A stretch of 64,000 nucleotides of DNA from Chitinophagales bacterium (lineage in GTDB: Bacteria > Bacteroidota > Bacteroidia > Chitinophagales > JADIYW01). The stretch is taken from NCBI GenBank assembly GCA_020636535.1, contig JACJXT010000011.1, positions 248,001 through 312,000 of the forward strand, written 5' to 3'. Below, piece after piece: positions 16,976 through 26,306 of the stretch (the first letter of the stretch is position 1; every line of letters starts with the position of its first letter). The notes below the pieces were generated by a model, which saw only the letters and a list, made by a program, of their open reading frames with translations, was not told the DNA's origin and did no database searches. The translations under genes and the position numbers were made by a program.

Positions 16976-19603
16976 ATGAAAAAGGTATTCATTGGTGTTT
17001 TAGTCTTTTTGATATTGCTAATAGGTTTAGCAATTGCCACTCCATTTTTATTTAAAGATAAGATAGTTCAAGTAGCATACAAACAAGTAGAGAAATATGT
17101 TGATGCAAAAACAGATATTAAAAAAATAGATTTATCATTGCTGAAAAACATTAGCAACTTTCCTAACATTGCGTTGAATGCTAAAGATATTGTTATTTTA
17201 AATAATGCTCCTTTCGAAGGTGATACTTTATTGTCTATAGGAAATATTAGTCTTTCGTTAGATATTAAAAGTGTATTAAAAGGAGAGCAGTATAAAATAG
17301 ATGCTATTGAATTGAGTGATGTTTATATTAATGCTCAAGTAAATAAAGACAGTATTGCCAATTGGAATATCTTAAAACCTCAAGAAAAAGAAGATAAAGA
17401 ATCACAACCATTTTCACTAGCATTAAATAAGTTTGAATTAAATAATATTAATATTAATTATGATAATCAAACAAACGGACAAGTATTATCTATTACTCAC
17501 TTACAACATAGTGGCAAAGGTGATTTTACTGATGATATTTTAGACTATAACTCTAAAACAACAATTGATGCAGTTAACTATAAACAAAACTTAATTAGTT
17601 TGGTCAATGATTTAAAAATTAAATTGGAGAGCAAGGTCAACATCAATCAAAAAGAAAATAAATATTTGTTAGATAAAAATTCGTTATATGTAAATGATTT
17701 AAAATTAGACTTAGATGGTATGCTTCAACTAGTAGATTCTACACAAACAAAAATGGATTTAAGTTTTGATGCAGCAGAAGCAGACTTTAAATCGTTTCTA
17801 TCTTTAATTCCTGCTTTGTATAGCAAAGACTTCAATAAAATAAAAACTTCAGGTAAATTAAAATTAGATGGAAATATAAAAGGTATTCTACAAGGCGAAA
17901 GCTATCCTAGTTTTAATGTTAATCTTAATATAGACAATGCTCAATTTCAATATCCAGATTTACCAAGTGCTGTTACAGATATTTTCATCAATGCAAAAAT
18001 TAATAATAAAGGCGGAAGTTTAGATAATACTATAATAGATATTTCTAAGTTAAATTTAAAAATAGACAATGAACCTACCACTGCAAAATTGTATGTTAGT
18101 CAGCCAATTTCTAATCCAAATATTGATTTACAAGCTAAAGGAAAATTGAATTTGGCTAAAGTAAAAGATTTCTATCCAATGGAAGAAGTAAAAACATTGA
18201 AAGGCAATGCAGACATCAACTTAAACTTAAAAGCTAAACTTTCTGACATAGACAATAAACAATATCAAAACATTCAAGCAAGCGGAAATATTGCTGTGCT
18301 TCAAATGCAATACGAAACCAAAGAAGTTGCTAAGCCAATTAATATTCCATCATTATTGCTAAGTTTTTCGCCACAATTTGTTTCGGTAGATAAATGTGAT
18401 ATGAAAATTGGCGAAAGCGATTTTAGCTTAAAAGGCAAGTTAGAAAACTATATTAGTTATATTTTATCTAACAAAGGAACTATAGATGGACAATTAGATA
18501 TTGTTTCTAATTATATTAATGCAAATGAGTTTTTACCAGAGCAAGATGCTAATACTACAAAAACAAAATCGCAGCAAGCTAAAGAAGTAGTACGACTACC
18601 AAAAAATGTAAGATTTAAAGGTAATACAAATATTAATAAATTATTATATGATAAATTAACTATTAATAATTTAAATGGAAATATAAATTTAGCAGACGAA
18701 CAAATTAATTTGAATAATTTAAATGCAAATTTATTAGGTGGAAATGCAATAGTAAGTGGTTACTATTCTACCAAACCAGATATTCCAGTTGCTAATTTAA
18801 CTTATAAAATTACGAGTTTCGATTTTAAGCAGTCGTTCGATTATCTAGGACTGTTTCAATCTTTAGCACCAATTTTCAGTCAAGTACAAGGAAGCTTTAG
18901 TTCTAACATGAATATTAATACAACTATACAACCAGATTTATCGCCAAACATGAATAGCTTAAGTGGAATTGCTGGATTTAATATTAACCATGCTTTTGTG
19001 AAGAATGTAGAAGTATTTAAAAAAATTACAGCATTAACTAATTTAGAAGGACTAGATAATATAGAATTAAATAATATATCTATAAATACTGTTGTAAAAG
19101 ATGGAAAAGTTTTAATTGAACCATTTGAATTACCAGTTAAAGACATGAAGCTAACTATTGGTGGAGCACAAGGTTTAGATAAATCGTTAGATTACGATAT
19201 TGCTATTGATATACCTTGGGACAAACTAGGAAAAGCAAGTACGATGACCAATAGCTTGTTGGCAAAAAATCCAATTCCAGGTTTAAATGGTTTGCATCCT
19301 GATGTAATTCGATTTAATTTTGATGTAGGTGGAAATGCTAATAGTCCAACAGTAAAAATGTTAAAGCCAAGTGCAGCAATTGGTGGACAAAGTGTTAAAG
19401 AAGCGATGAAAGAAAGTTTTACCAATCAAATAAAAAACTCTTTTCTAGGAAATAATACTAGTGATAGTACTACAAGCAACAAAAGTGTAAAAGAGCAACT
19501 AAAAGACAATTTTTTGTCTGGTGGCAATAATAACGACAGTGTAAAAACTACACCAACAGAACAAATAAAACAAGGCATAAAAGGTTTGTTTAAGAATAAG
19601 TAA
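16976..19603 (+). CDS. AsmA-family envelope protein
   Basis: The 875-residue protein starts with a membrane anchor (about 3-26). It continues with the AsmA pattern: IDLSLLKNISNFPNIALNAKDI, then repeated beta-strand blocks rich in Asn, Asp, Leu and Lys with alternating hydrophobic residues. The C-terminal part (about 640-830) has SGIAGFNINHAFVKN and a DYDIAIDIPWDKLG segment typical of AsmA-like C-termini in Bacteroidota. The tail (about 835-875) repeats SVKEQLKDNFLSG-like units ending in KGLFKNK. AsmA-like proteins span the periplasm and are thought to carry lipids between membranes; that role here is by homology. It stands alone between the fcl terminator and the REP region. Confidence 0.85.
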   Translation: MKKVFIGVLVFLILLIGLAIATPFLFKDKIVQVAYKQVEKYVDAKTDIKKIDLSLLKNISNFPNIALNAKDIVILNNAPFEGDTLLSIGNISLSLDIKSVLKGEQYKIDAIELSDVYINAQVNKDSIANWNILKPQEKEDKESQPFSLALNKFELNNININYDNQTNGQVLSITHLQHSGKGDFTDDILDYNSKTTIDAVNYKQNLISLVNDLKIKLESKVNINQKENKYLLDKNSLYVNDLKLDLDGMLQLVDSTQTKMDLSFDAAEADFKSFLSLIPALYSKDFNKIKTSGKLKLDGNIKGILQGESYPSFNVNLNIDNAQFQYPDLPSAVTDIFINAKINNKGGSLDNTIIDISKLNLKIDNEPTTAKLYVSQPISNPNIDLQAKGKLNLAKVKDFYPMEEVKTLKGNADINLNLKAKLSDIDNKQYQNIQASGNIAVLQMQYETKEVAKPINIPSLLLSFSPQFVSVDKCDMKIGESDFSLKGKLENYISYILSNKGTIDGQLDIVSNYINANEFLPEQDANTTKTKSQQAKEVVRLPKNVRFKGNTNINKLLYDKLTINNLNGNINLADEQINLNNLNANLLGGNAIVSGYYSTKPDIPVANLTYKITSFDFKQSFDYLGLFQSLAPIFSQVQGSFSSNMNINTTIQPDLSPNMNSLSGIAGFNINHAFVKNVEVFKKITALTNLEGLDNIELNNISINTVVKDGKVLIEPFELPVKDMKLTIGGAQGLDKSLDYDIAIDIPWDKLGKASTMTNSLLAKNPIPGLNGLHPDVIRFNFDVGGNANSPTVKMLKPSAAIGGQSVKEAMKESFTNQIKNSFLGNNTSDSTTSNKSVKEQLKDNFLSGGNNNDSVKTTPTEQIKQGIKGLFKNK

Positions 19604-19647
19604 ACTAATAATACATATTGTATATTGTACTATCATTTTCTCGCACT

Positions 19648-19669
19648 CATTAGGTGTTATCACCTGATG
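19648..19669. repeat. REP-like palindrome 1
   Basis: A 9-bp stem CATTAGGTG / CACCTGATG with loop TTAT. It is preceded by TTCTCGCACT, the same leader as palindrome 3, which shows that the unit is longer than the hairpin alone. Confidence 0.7.
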
Positions 19670-19681
19670 AAATTTTCGCAT

Positions 19682-19703
19682 CATCAAGTGTTCTCACTTA
19701 ATG
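19682..19703. repeat. REP-like palindrome 2 (diverged)
   Basis: CATCAAGTG and CACTTAATG pair at eight of nine positions around loop TTCT. It lies 12 bp after palindrome 1 with the same orientation of CAT and ATG ends, so it looks like a degraded copy. Confidence 0.55.
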
Positions 19704-19733
19704 AAATTTATAAATTATATTGATCTATGTGCA

Positions 19734-20096
19734 CTATGAAAAACAGTCAAGTATAAGACTAAATAAAGTAGATAATACGAGTATAGTTAAGAGTATTTTT
19801 TCATATTTATATTTGATTAGGTATAGTTTTTTTACTTCATCATTATATTTAATGAGTCTTTTTGGAATAAATAATGACATGATATAAGAAATTGGCATAA
19901 TCTCGATATTATTTACTTTACGGTCTTTGAAATTATACCTGAAATAAATGTATTCATATATAAATCCTCTATAATCTCTATTAAGTAACAATACATTAAT
20001 TTTTAGAAATACTTTTATATTAATAAATAATAATATGAAAATTGCTAAAATGATTATGGGTGTAAAAATAAAACTAATTATATCTAATAAATTCAT
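19734..20096 (-). CDS. small predicted membrane protein, unrecognised
   Basis: The 120-residue frame begins with a strong membrane segment (about 5-30) and ends with a second one (about 100-118). Between them is a basic, Tyr-rich stretch that includes RDYRGFIYEYIYFRYNF. I recognise no family. It sits between REP-like palindromes, just downstream of the REP transposase on the same strand, so it may be a passenger gene. Coding status is supported only by length and by two well-formed hydrophobic segments in very AT-rich DNA. Confidence 0.45.
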   Translation of the reverse strand: MNLLDIISFIFTPIIILAIFILLFINIKVFLKINVLLLNRDYRGFIYEYIYFRYNFKDRKVNNIEIMPISYIMSLFIPKRLIKYNDEVKKLYLIKYKYEKILLTILVLSTLFSLILDCFS

Positions 20097-20158
20097 TCTT
20101 TAGTTTATAATATTATTTAATTTGCACTCTTTATGATTGTTTTGATAATTCTCGCACT

Positions 20159-20180
20159 CATCAGGTGATAACACCTGATG
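20159..20180. repeat. REP-like palindrome 3
   Basis: A perfect 9-bp stem CATCAGGTG / CACCTGATG with loop ATAA, preceded by TTCTCGCACT as in palindrome 1. It lies just beyond the stop of the REP transposase. Confidence 0.8.
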
Positions 20181-20184
20181 AAAC

Positions 20185-20697
20185 TTACAATGCATCTTCA
20201 TTATTTATAAATTTCCATTTACTTTTATTTAAATAATAGTAATCTGCACTTGAATAAAAATAGTCTTCTGCTTTTAAACAAAGTTTTGCTTTTACTGGAT
20301 TATCATGAATGTAGTCTATTTTTTGACTATATACTCTATCCGTGTATAAGTCAATACTCATAGAGTTAGGTTGCCAAATCATGTATTGCCTATCTTTTAA
20401 ATTTACTTTACACAACTCAAGTAAAGCACGATTGTTTTTTTGTAGATAAAATTTAATTTGCTGAGCAGTATATTTTAAAAAATCTCTTTGAATACTTTTT
20501 TGCAAATGACCCGCTCTAATTCTCCAAATTAAATGTATATGATTATCCATAATTACAAAGGCATGAACATAAACTCTCTTATTCTCTGTTAAAAAAGTAA
20601 GACTATTAACTATAATATCTTTCACTTCACTTGCTTTTAAAATCGGATACCATTTATAAATTGTTGCTGTAAAAAATTGAGGAAAATATTCTTCCAT
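20185..20697 (-). CDS. REP-associated tyrosine transposase (Y1, IS200-like)
   Basis: The 170-residue protein is a single-stranded-DNA HUH nuclease of the RAYT type. The metal-binding motif His53-x-His55 is seen in MDNHIHLIWRI, and a candidate catalytic Tyr129 lies in KIDYIHDNPVKA, the typical C-terminal signature. RAYTs are domesticated relatives of IS200 transposases that act on nearby REP palindromes. Here hairpin repeats with matching stems flank the gene on both sides (20159-20180 and 20735-20758), with further copies at 19.65-19.70 kb. All motifs are intact, so the enzyme is probably active. Confidence 0.9.
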   Translation of the reverse strand: MEEYFPQFFTATIYKWYPILKASEVKDIIVNSLTFLTENKRVYVHAFVIMDNHIHLIWRIRAGHLQKSIQRDFLKYTAQQIKFYLQKNNRALLELCKVNLKDRQYMIWQPNSMSIDLYTDRVYSQKIDYIHDNPVKAKLCLKAEDYFYSSADYYYLNKSKWKFINNEDAL

Positions 20698-20734
20698 AAT
20701 ACAAGATAATAAATATTTTACATTTTTTTATAAT

Positions 20735-20758
20735 TTTACAGGTGATAACACCTGTAAA
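20735..20758. repeat. REP-like palindrome 4
   Basis: A perfect 10-bp stem TTTACAGGTG / CACCTGTAAA with loop ATAA. It shares the core AGGTG-ATAA-CACCT with palindrome 3 but has different outer bases and lacks the TTCTCGCACT leader. It lies upstream of the transposase start. Confidence 0.75.
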
Positions 20759-20805
20759 GTACATTAGAAATAATTATAATTAGAGCAATAAAGATAAGTA
20801 TGCTA

Positions 20806-22038
20806 TCAATAAAACCTTGCAGTGAGTACACTAATATCATCATTGAATAATTTATTGCCTTTGTATTTGCAAATATCATCGTAGAGTACTTTGTTAAATA
20901 CTTCTGTAGAATATTTATGATACTTGGCTACAAACTCATAAATTCTATTACAACTGTATTGTTGGTCTTCATTATTTTCTAACTCATTCAGTCCATCTGT
21001 AAAGCTAACTAATATAGATTCATTAGGAATATCTATAGTTTGTATATTTATTTTTGGCAATTCTTCAAATACGCCAAGCATTGTCGTACCTTTGTCTAGC
21101 AAAATACACGCTGTGTCATTACACAAAATTGGTGGAACATGACCACAATTAATATATACCAATTTTCTGGTTACAATATTGTACTTCGCAATAAAAAGTG
21201 TAATGTACTTATCGCCATTCGTAATCGAAAAAACTTTTCTATTAAGTCGTTCTATAAATTGTAGGTCGCTTACTTTGCTTTCTACAATAGCATTTAAATA
21301 CGCTTGTATATTTGCCATTACCAAAGCAGCAGCAATACCTTTTCCAGAAATATCGCCAATACAAAAAACAAATTCATCTTTGCTAATATGAATAACATCG
21401 TAGTAGTCGCCACCAATACCTTTGTACGGAATATACAATCCTGCAAACTCGTACATTTTATTTTTTGGCAACTGTTTTGGTATTAACATGGTTTGCACTT
21501 TCGATGCTAACTCTAACTCTTTGTCGTAATTCTTCTTTTCGACTTCTTTATAAAACAGTCGTTTATTTTCTATGGCAACTGCAATAATATTAGTAATTAC
21601 TTGTGCAAATTCTAATAGCGAATCTTCTGTTTGCTGATGAGTGTTATTAATATCTCCAAATAAGGCGAATGCTAAAGGTTGTTTTTTATGATATACTGGA
21701 ATTACATATTTAAATCCATTGAATAATAATTGTTCTTCTTTGTTTAGTTTTGTAGCTAAGGCATATTGTCTGATATTATTTTCAACAGGAATAAACTCTT
21801 CTTTTTCTTGATGAATATAGAGTGGTCTTTTCCAAGCTTCATTGTAAATAAATAGTGCAATTTCGTCTACACCTAAATGTTTTTGTAGTGTTTGTTTATA
21901 AAGTTCAATTAATTCTGGTGTATGTGTGTTGGCATTAATAGCTTGTGTAATGGTAAGCACACTATGCAACTGTTTTTGCAGTTGTGTTACATTATCTTTT
22001 AGATGAATGGTATCTTCATATGTATCTAAAAAATTCAC
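20806..22038 (-). CDS. GAF-domain SpoIIE/RsbU-type serine phosphatase
   Basis: The 410-residue protein begins with a coiled-coil-like stretch (about 1-30). A GAF sensor domain follows (about 30-170), then a PP2C-type SpoIIE domain (about 180-410). The last shows GGDYYDVIHISKDEFVFCIGDISGKGIAAALVMANIQAYL, which holds the metal-binding Asp and Gly residues, and later YINCGHVPPIL and LVSFTDGLNELEN. Such phosphatases activate anti-sigma antagonists. None is adjacent, so its partner is unknown. It has no membrane segment, so the signal is probably cytoplasmic. Confidence 0.9.
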   Translation of the reverse strand: MNFLDTYEDTIHLKDNVTQLQKQLHSVLTITQAINANTHTPELIELYKQTLQKHLGVDEIALFIYNEAWKRPLYIHQEKEEFIPVENNIRQYALATKLNKEEQLLFNGFKYVIPVYHKKQPLAFALFGDINNTHQQTEDSLLEFAQVITNIIAVAIENKRLFYKEVEKKNYDKELELASKVQTMLIPKQLPKNKMYEFAGLYIPYKGIGGDYYDVIHISKDEFVFCIGDISGKGIAAALVMANIQAYLNAIVESKVSDLQFIERLNRKVFSITNGDKYITLFIAKYNIVTRKLVYINCGHVPPILCNDTACILLDKGTTMLGVFEELPKINIQTIDIPNESILVSFTDGLNELENNEDQQYSCNRIYEFVAKYHKYSTEVFNKVLYDDICKYKGNKLFNDDISVLTARFY

Positions 22039-22158
22039 TAAAACTAATATAAGGAAATTATTCTTAATTTTAGTTGGATAATGTGTTATTAATTTTTTGA
22101 GATAGGATACTTAGTTTAATAATATTTATATCTTAGTAAATGAAAAATTAAAAGTGTA

Positions 22159-23085
22159 ATGATAGAAATTAAACAGTTAACACATGACTATAAACAACAT
22201 AGAGCATTGTATGATGTTAATGTTCAAATAAAAGAAAATGAGATAACTGCAATTGTTGGTCCAAATGGTGCAGGAAAAACAACTTTGCTCAACAATATTT
22301 GTGGTTTATTAAAGCCAAGTTATGGTAATATTTTAATTGATGGAATAGATGTGTATCAGTCGCCAAGAGAAGCACATCAACTCATTGGTTTTTTACCAGA
22401 TTTTTTTGGTTTGTATAATACACTTACGGTAAAAGACCATTTACAATATGCAGCAGCAAGTCATGGAATGGACATTAATATAATTCCTGCTGCTATAAAA
22501 GAAACGCTAGAATACATACAGCTAGAAGACAAGATCAACGAAAAGGCAATCAATTTGTCGAGAGGAATGCGACAAAGATTGGCTATTGGACAAGTAATTA
22601 TTTATAAACCTAAATATATAATTTTAGATGAACCTGCTTCTGGTTTAGATCCTGAAGCTCGTTTACATCTTAGTAAATTGTTTATTAATTTAAAAAATAG
22701 TGGAATTACCATTATAGTATCTTCACACATTTTAGCTGAACTAGAAGAATATGCCACTGATTTAATTGTTATTAGAAATGGAACAATTTATCAATCTAAA
22801 AATGAAATTGCAGAGAGTACTCATATAGTAACAAGTTTATGCAATATTGTAGTAAGAGCCAATTGCGAACAACAAACTTTAGAACAAACAATTAAACAAT
22901 ACAGTAACGAAATTACTTGTAGTATAATTAATAACCAATTGACTATTTTATTCTCTACTAATGAAAATGAACAAGCCAAGCTATTGCAGTTTTTAGCAAA
23001 TGCCAATATTGGTTTATATCATTTTGAAATAAAAGAGAAAAAGATGCAAGACAAATATTTTGAAAGTTTAAATCCAATACAATGA
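22159..23085 (+). CDS. ABC transporter ATP-binding protein
   Basis: The 308-residue protein has Walker A GPNGAGKTT near 35, signature NLSRGMRQRLAIG near 137, Walker B YIILDEPASGLDP near 155 and a switch His in SSHILAELEE. The 90 residues after the nucleotide domain resemble the accessory region of exporter ATPases. It overlaps the following membrane gene by 4 bp, and the two should form one exporter. The substrate is not evident; similar pairs in Bacteroidota are annotated only as ABC-2-type export systems. Confidence 0.92.
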   Translation: MIEIKQLTHDYKQHRALYDVNVQIKENEITAIVGPNGAGKTTLLNNICGLLKPSYGNILIDGIDVYQSPREAHQLIGFLPDFFGLYNTLTVKDHLQYAAASHGMDINIIPAAIKETLEYIQLEDKINEKAINLSRGMRQRLAIGQVIIYKPKYIILDEPASGLDPEARLHLSKLFINLKNSGITIIVSSHILAELEEYATDLIVIRNGTIYQSKNEIAESTHIVTSLCNIVVRANCEQQTLEQTIKQYSNEITCSIINNQLTILFSTNENEQAKLLQFLANANIGLYHFEIKEKKMQDKYFESLNPIQ

Positions 23086-24416
23086 ATTTAGCAGAATTAA
23101 ATAAAAATATAAAATTATATAATTTTAGAACGGTTTATATTGCTATTGCAGTAGTCTATTTGTTTAGTTTGATGTTTCCTCAAATATTTAGTAGCAATTC
23201 ATCAGACAAAGTATATAGTATATCCATATTCTTTTTTACTGTATTTAATACTTTTTGGGGAACTTTTATAGTAGCCAATTCACAAATTAGTGAAATACGA
23301 AATAAAACATGGATTTATCAAAAAATGTCGGCACTCGAAGCAAAAGATATGTTAGTTGGTAAGTTAATTGGACCTGTTGTATATAATTGGGCTTTTGGTT
23401 TAATTATTCTAACGATTGCTTTATTGGCTGCACTTTTAAGTGGTTACGATGTTGGAACTAAACTAAGTGGTATTTTAAAAATAATATTAACTACAGTTAT
23501 GTTTCATTCACTTGGTTTGATATTGAGTATTCTGTTTATTAAAAGAAAAGATGATGTTTCTGATTTAGGCAATTTTAATTTTACTCCAATATTGTTAATA
23601 TATATGATATTAATGTATTTTTTAATACACTCTTTTATTTCTACAAATGAGACTTTTATTTTATGGTACGATATTCCTTTTAATTATTCCATATTTACTT
23701 TACTTTCTTCAATCTGTTTTACCTTTTGGGCTTTGCTTGGTGCATATAGATTAATTAAAGAAGAATTAAATTACGAATTATTACCTTATGCATGGATATG
23801 CTTTAATATTTTTCTATTGGTTTATTTTTCAGGTTTTCTATTTGAAACTGAATTAGGCGAATTTATTCAATACAATGTTTACTTTGTTAAATCGTATGCT
23901 GTTTTAATAACAACAGTTTTAATTACTATTTTATTAGAACCAATTAGTATTATAAATTATAGATTTGTTTTATCTGCTTTTAAAGAAAAGAATTATAGAA
24001 AAGTGGCTCTAAATTTACCATTGTGGTTAATTACACTTTGTTTTTGTATGATTACAGCAATTATATTATCACTTAATCTTTCTCTCTTTAAAGAGAATAT
24101 TGGTTCTAACTTTCTAATACCAATAGTTGTAATTTTATTTTTAGCAAAAGATATTTTAGTCAATATTTATTTACATATAAATGAAGTAAAAAAAGCCAAT
24201 CTAATTTGGTTTTTCTATATGTTGATTTGGTACTTTTTTATTCCGTATGTGCTTTTAAAAGGTGTACCTAAATCATTGTATGCTTTTTATCCAATAGATC
24301 CATTAATTAGTACTATAATGGTATTGATTTATTTAGCTATTATTATTTTAATGATATATAGGAAAATAAAATCAATAGATTTTAGCAATATAAAATATTT
24401 AAAAATAAATACATAA
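23082..24416 (+). CDS. ABC exporter membrane subunit, ABC-2-like
   Basis: The 444-residue protein has about ten hydrophobic segments and short loops. The N-terminal part (FGTFIVANSQISEIRNKTWIYQKMSALE-like region near 60-85) resembles ABC-2-type permeases, in which a first helix is followed by a cytoplasmic loop. It overlaps the ATPase gene by 4 bp, which strongly implies that they work together. I cannot name the transported compound. Confidence 0.78.
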   Translation: MNLAELNKNIKLYNFRTVYIAIAVVYLFSLMFPQIFSSNSSDKVYSISIFFFTVFNTFWGTFIVANSQISEIRNKTWIYQKMSALEAKDMLVGKLIGPVVYNWAFGLIILTIALLAALLSGYDVGTKLSGILKIILTTVMFHSLGLILSILFIKRKDDVSDLGNFNFTPILLIYMILMYFLIHSFISTNETFILWYDIPFNYSIFTLLSSICFTFWALLGAYRLIKEELNYELLPYAWICFNIFLLVYFSGFLFETELGEFIQYNVYFVKSYAVLITTVLITILLEPISIINYRFVLSAFKEKNYRKVALNLPLWLITLCFCMITAIILSLNLSLFKENIGSNFLIPIVVILFLAKDILVNIYLHINEVKKANLIWFFYMLIWYFFIPYVLLKGVPKSLYAFYPIDPLISTIMVLIYLAIIILMIYRKIKSIDFSNIKYLKINT

Positions 24417-24425
24417 ATAGATATT

Positions 24426-25541
24426 TTATTGTTGTAATTTGTAACCATCTGTAAGTGTTTTTAGAAAGGCAATCAGTGCATCAATCTCATCTTGACTTAA
24501 TTTTAAGTTGCCTAATTCTGTTGTATTCATGGTTAATGGATACTCTGGTTTAAATTTCGGATTGATGTCTCTTTCATTATAGAATTCTAAAACTTCTTCC
24601 AACGAATTAAACACGCCATTGTGCATATATGGTGCAGAAATAGCTACATTACGCAAACTTGGCGATTTAAATTTTCCTATTTCTAAAGGTTTTCGCAACT
24701 CAATACCACCTAAACCACTATCTAATGGCAAACTATTTTGATGTGTGTTTTTGGGAACGCCGATGTTATCATAAGAAAAATCTGTAAATAATATTTTTCC
24801 TGATAATTCGTTTTTATCTAATGTATGACAAGTAATACACTGTGTTTTAGCTGTATCTTGAAACAATAAAAAACCTTGCATTTCTTCATCAGTCAATTTT
24901 ACTTTTCCTGCTAAATAAAAATCAAATTTACTAGTAAACGAATTTACTTGTTTAGATTGCTCAAACGCCACCAAAGCATTCGATACAAACGCCAATAGTG
25001 TTTGGTCATCATTTAGATTGTATTTTTCATATAGTTTTTTAATATCTTTATAATAATAAGATTTTCTTATTGTATTTGCCAATGATTTAAAATCAGTGTT
25101 GTTCATTTCATCTTTATTAAATAAAGGCGAAAATGCTTGATCAATCATTAGCAAAGCTCTACCATCCCAAAAAAAGCCACCAAAACTTTCCATTACACCA
25201 TTTTTCATGTCGCCATGTCTAATTGGAGCAAATGCATTGTAAGCAATAGTAATTGCATTTCGGTTACCTATGCTTTTGTTGTCTGCTCCTACAGAAAACG
25301 GACTGTGTCTTGGGTCGCTAAATCCACTGCTTGGCGAATGACATGAAGCACAACTCATACCACTTGGCACAGAGAGCGAAGTATCAAAAAAAACTTGTTT
25401 GCCAATAAATGCAGTATCACTTAAACCAGTATTGTTGGCAAAAAAATCAGCATCATCTTTAAAATAAAAATAGGAATCTTGCTTGTTTTTACAGGAAGTA
25501 ATAAATAATATTAATAGTAAATATAAGATGTATTTTTTCAA
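24426..25541 (-). CDS. di-heme cytochrome c peroxidase (MauG/CcpA family) lipoprotein
   Basis: The 371-residue protein has a lipoprotein signal (ITSC, Cys17) and two heme c sites, CASCH at 64-68 and CITCH at 234-238, in the order of bacterial cytochrome c peroxidases. The first heme is followed by DPRHSPFSVG, and the second by a segment with APYMHNGVF near 310, typical of the family. It probably reduces hydrogen peroxide at the envelope using cytochrome electrons, although MauG-like oxidations are possible. The start is a TTG immediately after the stop of the LuxR-type regulator gene (TAGTTG), so the two are translationally coupled. Confidence 0.9.
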   Translation of the reverse strand: MKKYILYLLLILFITSCKNKQDSYFYFKDDADFFANNTGLSDTAFIGKQVFFDTSLSVPSGMSCASCHSPSSGFSDPRHSPFSVGADNKSIGNRNAITIAYNAFAPIRHGDMKNGVMESFGGFFWDGRALLMIDQAFSPLFNKDEMNNTDFKSLANTIRKSYYYKDIKKLYEKYNLNDDQTLLAFVSNALVAFEQSKQVNSFTSKFDFYLAGKVKLTDEEMQGFLLFQDTAKTQCITCHTLDKNELSGKILFTDFSYDNIGVPKNTHQNSLPLDSGLGGIELRKPLEIGKFKSPSLRNVAISAPYMHNGVFNSLEEVLEFYNERDINPKFKPEYPLTMNTTELGNLKLSQDEIDALIAFLKTLTDGYKLQQ

Positions 25542-26201
25542 CTAAGCCAATTCTTCTTTTTCAGCTAATCCGTTTTGAATAGCATATACTATCATTTCAG
25601 AAGTAGTATTAATGTCTAGCTTCTTCATGATATTCTTTTTGTGTGTATAGATAGTATGCGTACTTAAAAACAAATGTTCTGCAATGGTTTTTGCGTCCCA
25701 ACCTTTTGCAGTTAATTTTATAATTTCTGTTTCTCTAGATGATAAATTAAATGCTTTGCAAATATCTTCGCCTTGATGCGTGTGTTTGTCAATAATAATA
25801 TCAATTACTTTATGGCACAGATACTTTTCTTTTTTAAGTACTGCTCTTATCGAACCAATAATTTCTTCTTCGTCACATTCTTTAGTTAAGTAACTCAACA
25901 CACCTTTTTCAATAACTTTAAGTACATTTTGTTTTGAATTATCAGCAGAGATAACTACAAACTGCGATTTTGGCGACACATTTTTTACTAGAGTAATATC
26001 GTCAATATCAAAAGCAGTCGGATGCCAATAATCAAACATAATAACATCTGGTTGTAGCTTTTTACTACTTAAAATTAAGTCTTTAGAATTACTTACTTCT
26101 GCAATAACTGCTATGTTTTTGTACTTGCTTAATAAACATTTTAAACCTTCTCGTACTAAGATTTGAGTGTCTGCAATTAGTATGTTTATTTTAGGTGCCA
26201 T
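25542..26201 (-). CDS. NarL/LuxR-type response regulator
   Basis: The 219-residue protein has a receiver domain (about 5-120) with phospho-acceptor Asp57 in MFDYWHP and a LuxR-type helix-turn-helix (about 150-212) containing LSSRETEIIKLTAKGWDAKTIAEHLFLS. No kinase is adjacent. The di-heme peroxidase gene begins on the next base after its stop, so both are made from one message. It may answer oxidative or nitrosative stress, but this is inferred only from the coupled gene. Confidence 0.9.
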   Translation of the reverse strand: MAPKINILIADTQILVREGLKCLLSKYKNIAVIAEVSNSKDLILSSKKLQPDVIMFDYWHPTAFDIDDITLVKNVSPKSQFVVISADNSKQNVLKVIEKGVLSYLTKECDEEEIIGSIRAVLKKEKYLCHKVIDIIIDKHTHQGEDICKAFNLSSRETEIIKLTAKGWDAKTIAEHLFLSTHTIYTHKKNIMKKLDINTTSEMIVYAIQNGLAEKEELA

Positions 26202-26306
26202 TACCTTCTAACAAAAATATAAAAATAATTAGTGATTATTGCTTTTTTATAATAAGGAAAAATTAATTTAATTTGTGGTCAGTAATACTTATTTAATTAA
26301 AAAACT

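Noticed and set aside
19636..20760. CRISPR array from the repeated palindromes
   Set aside because: Only four copies are present, at irregular distances, with no constant spacer length and no cas genes; a RAYT gene explains them.
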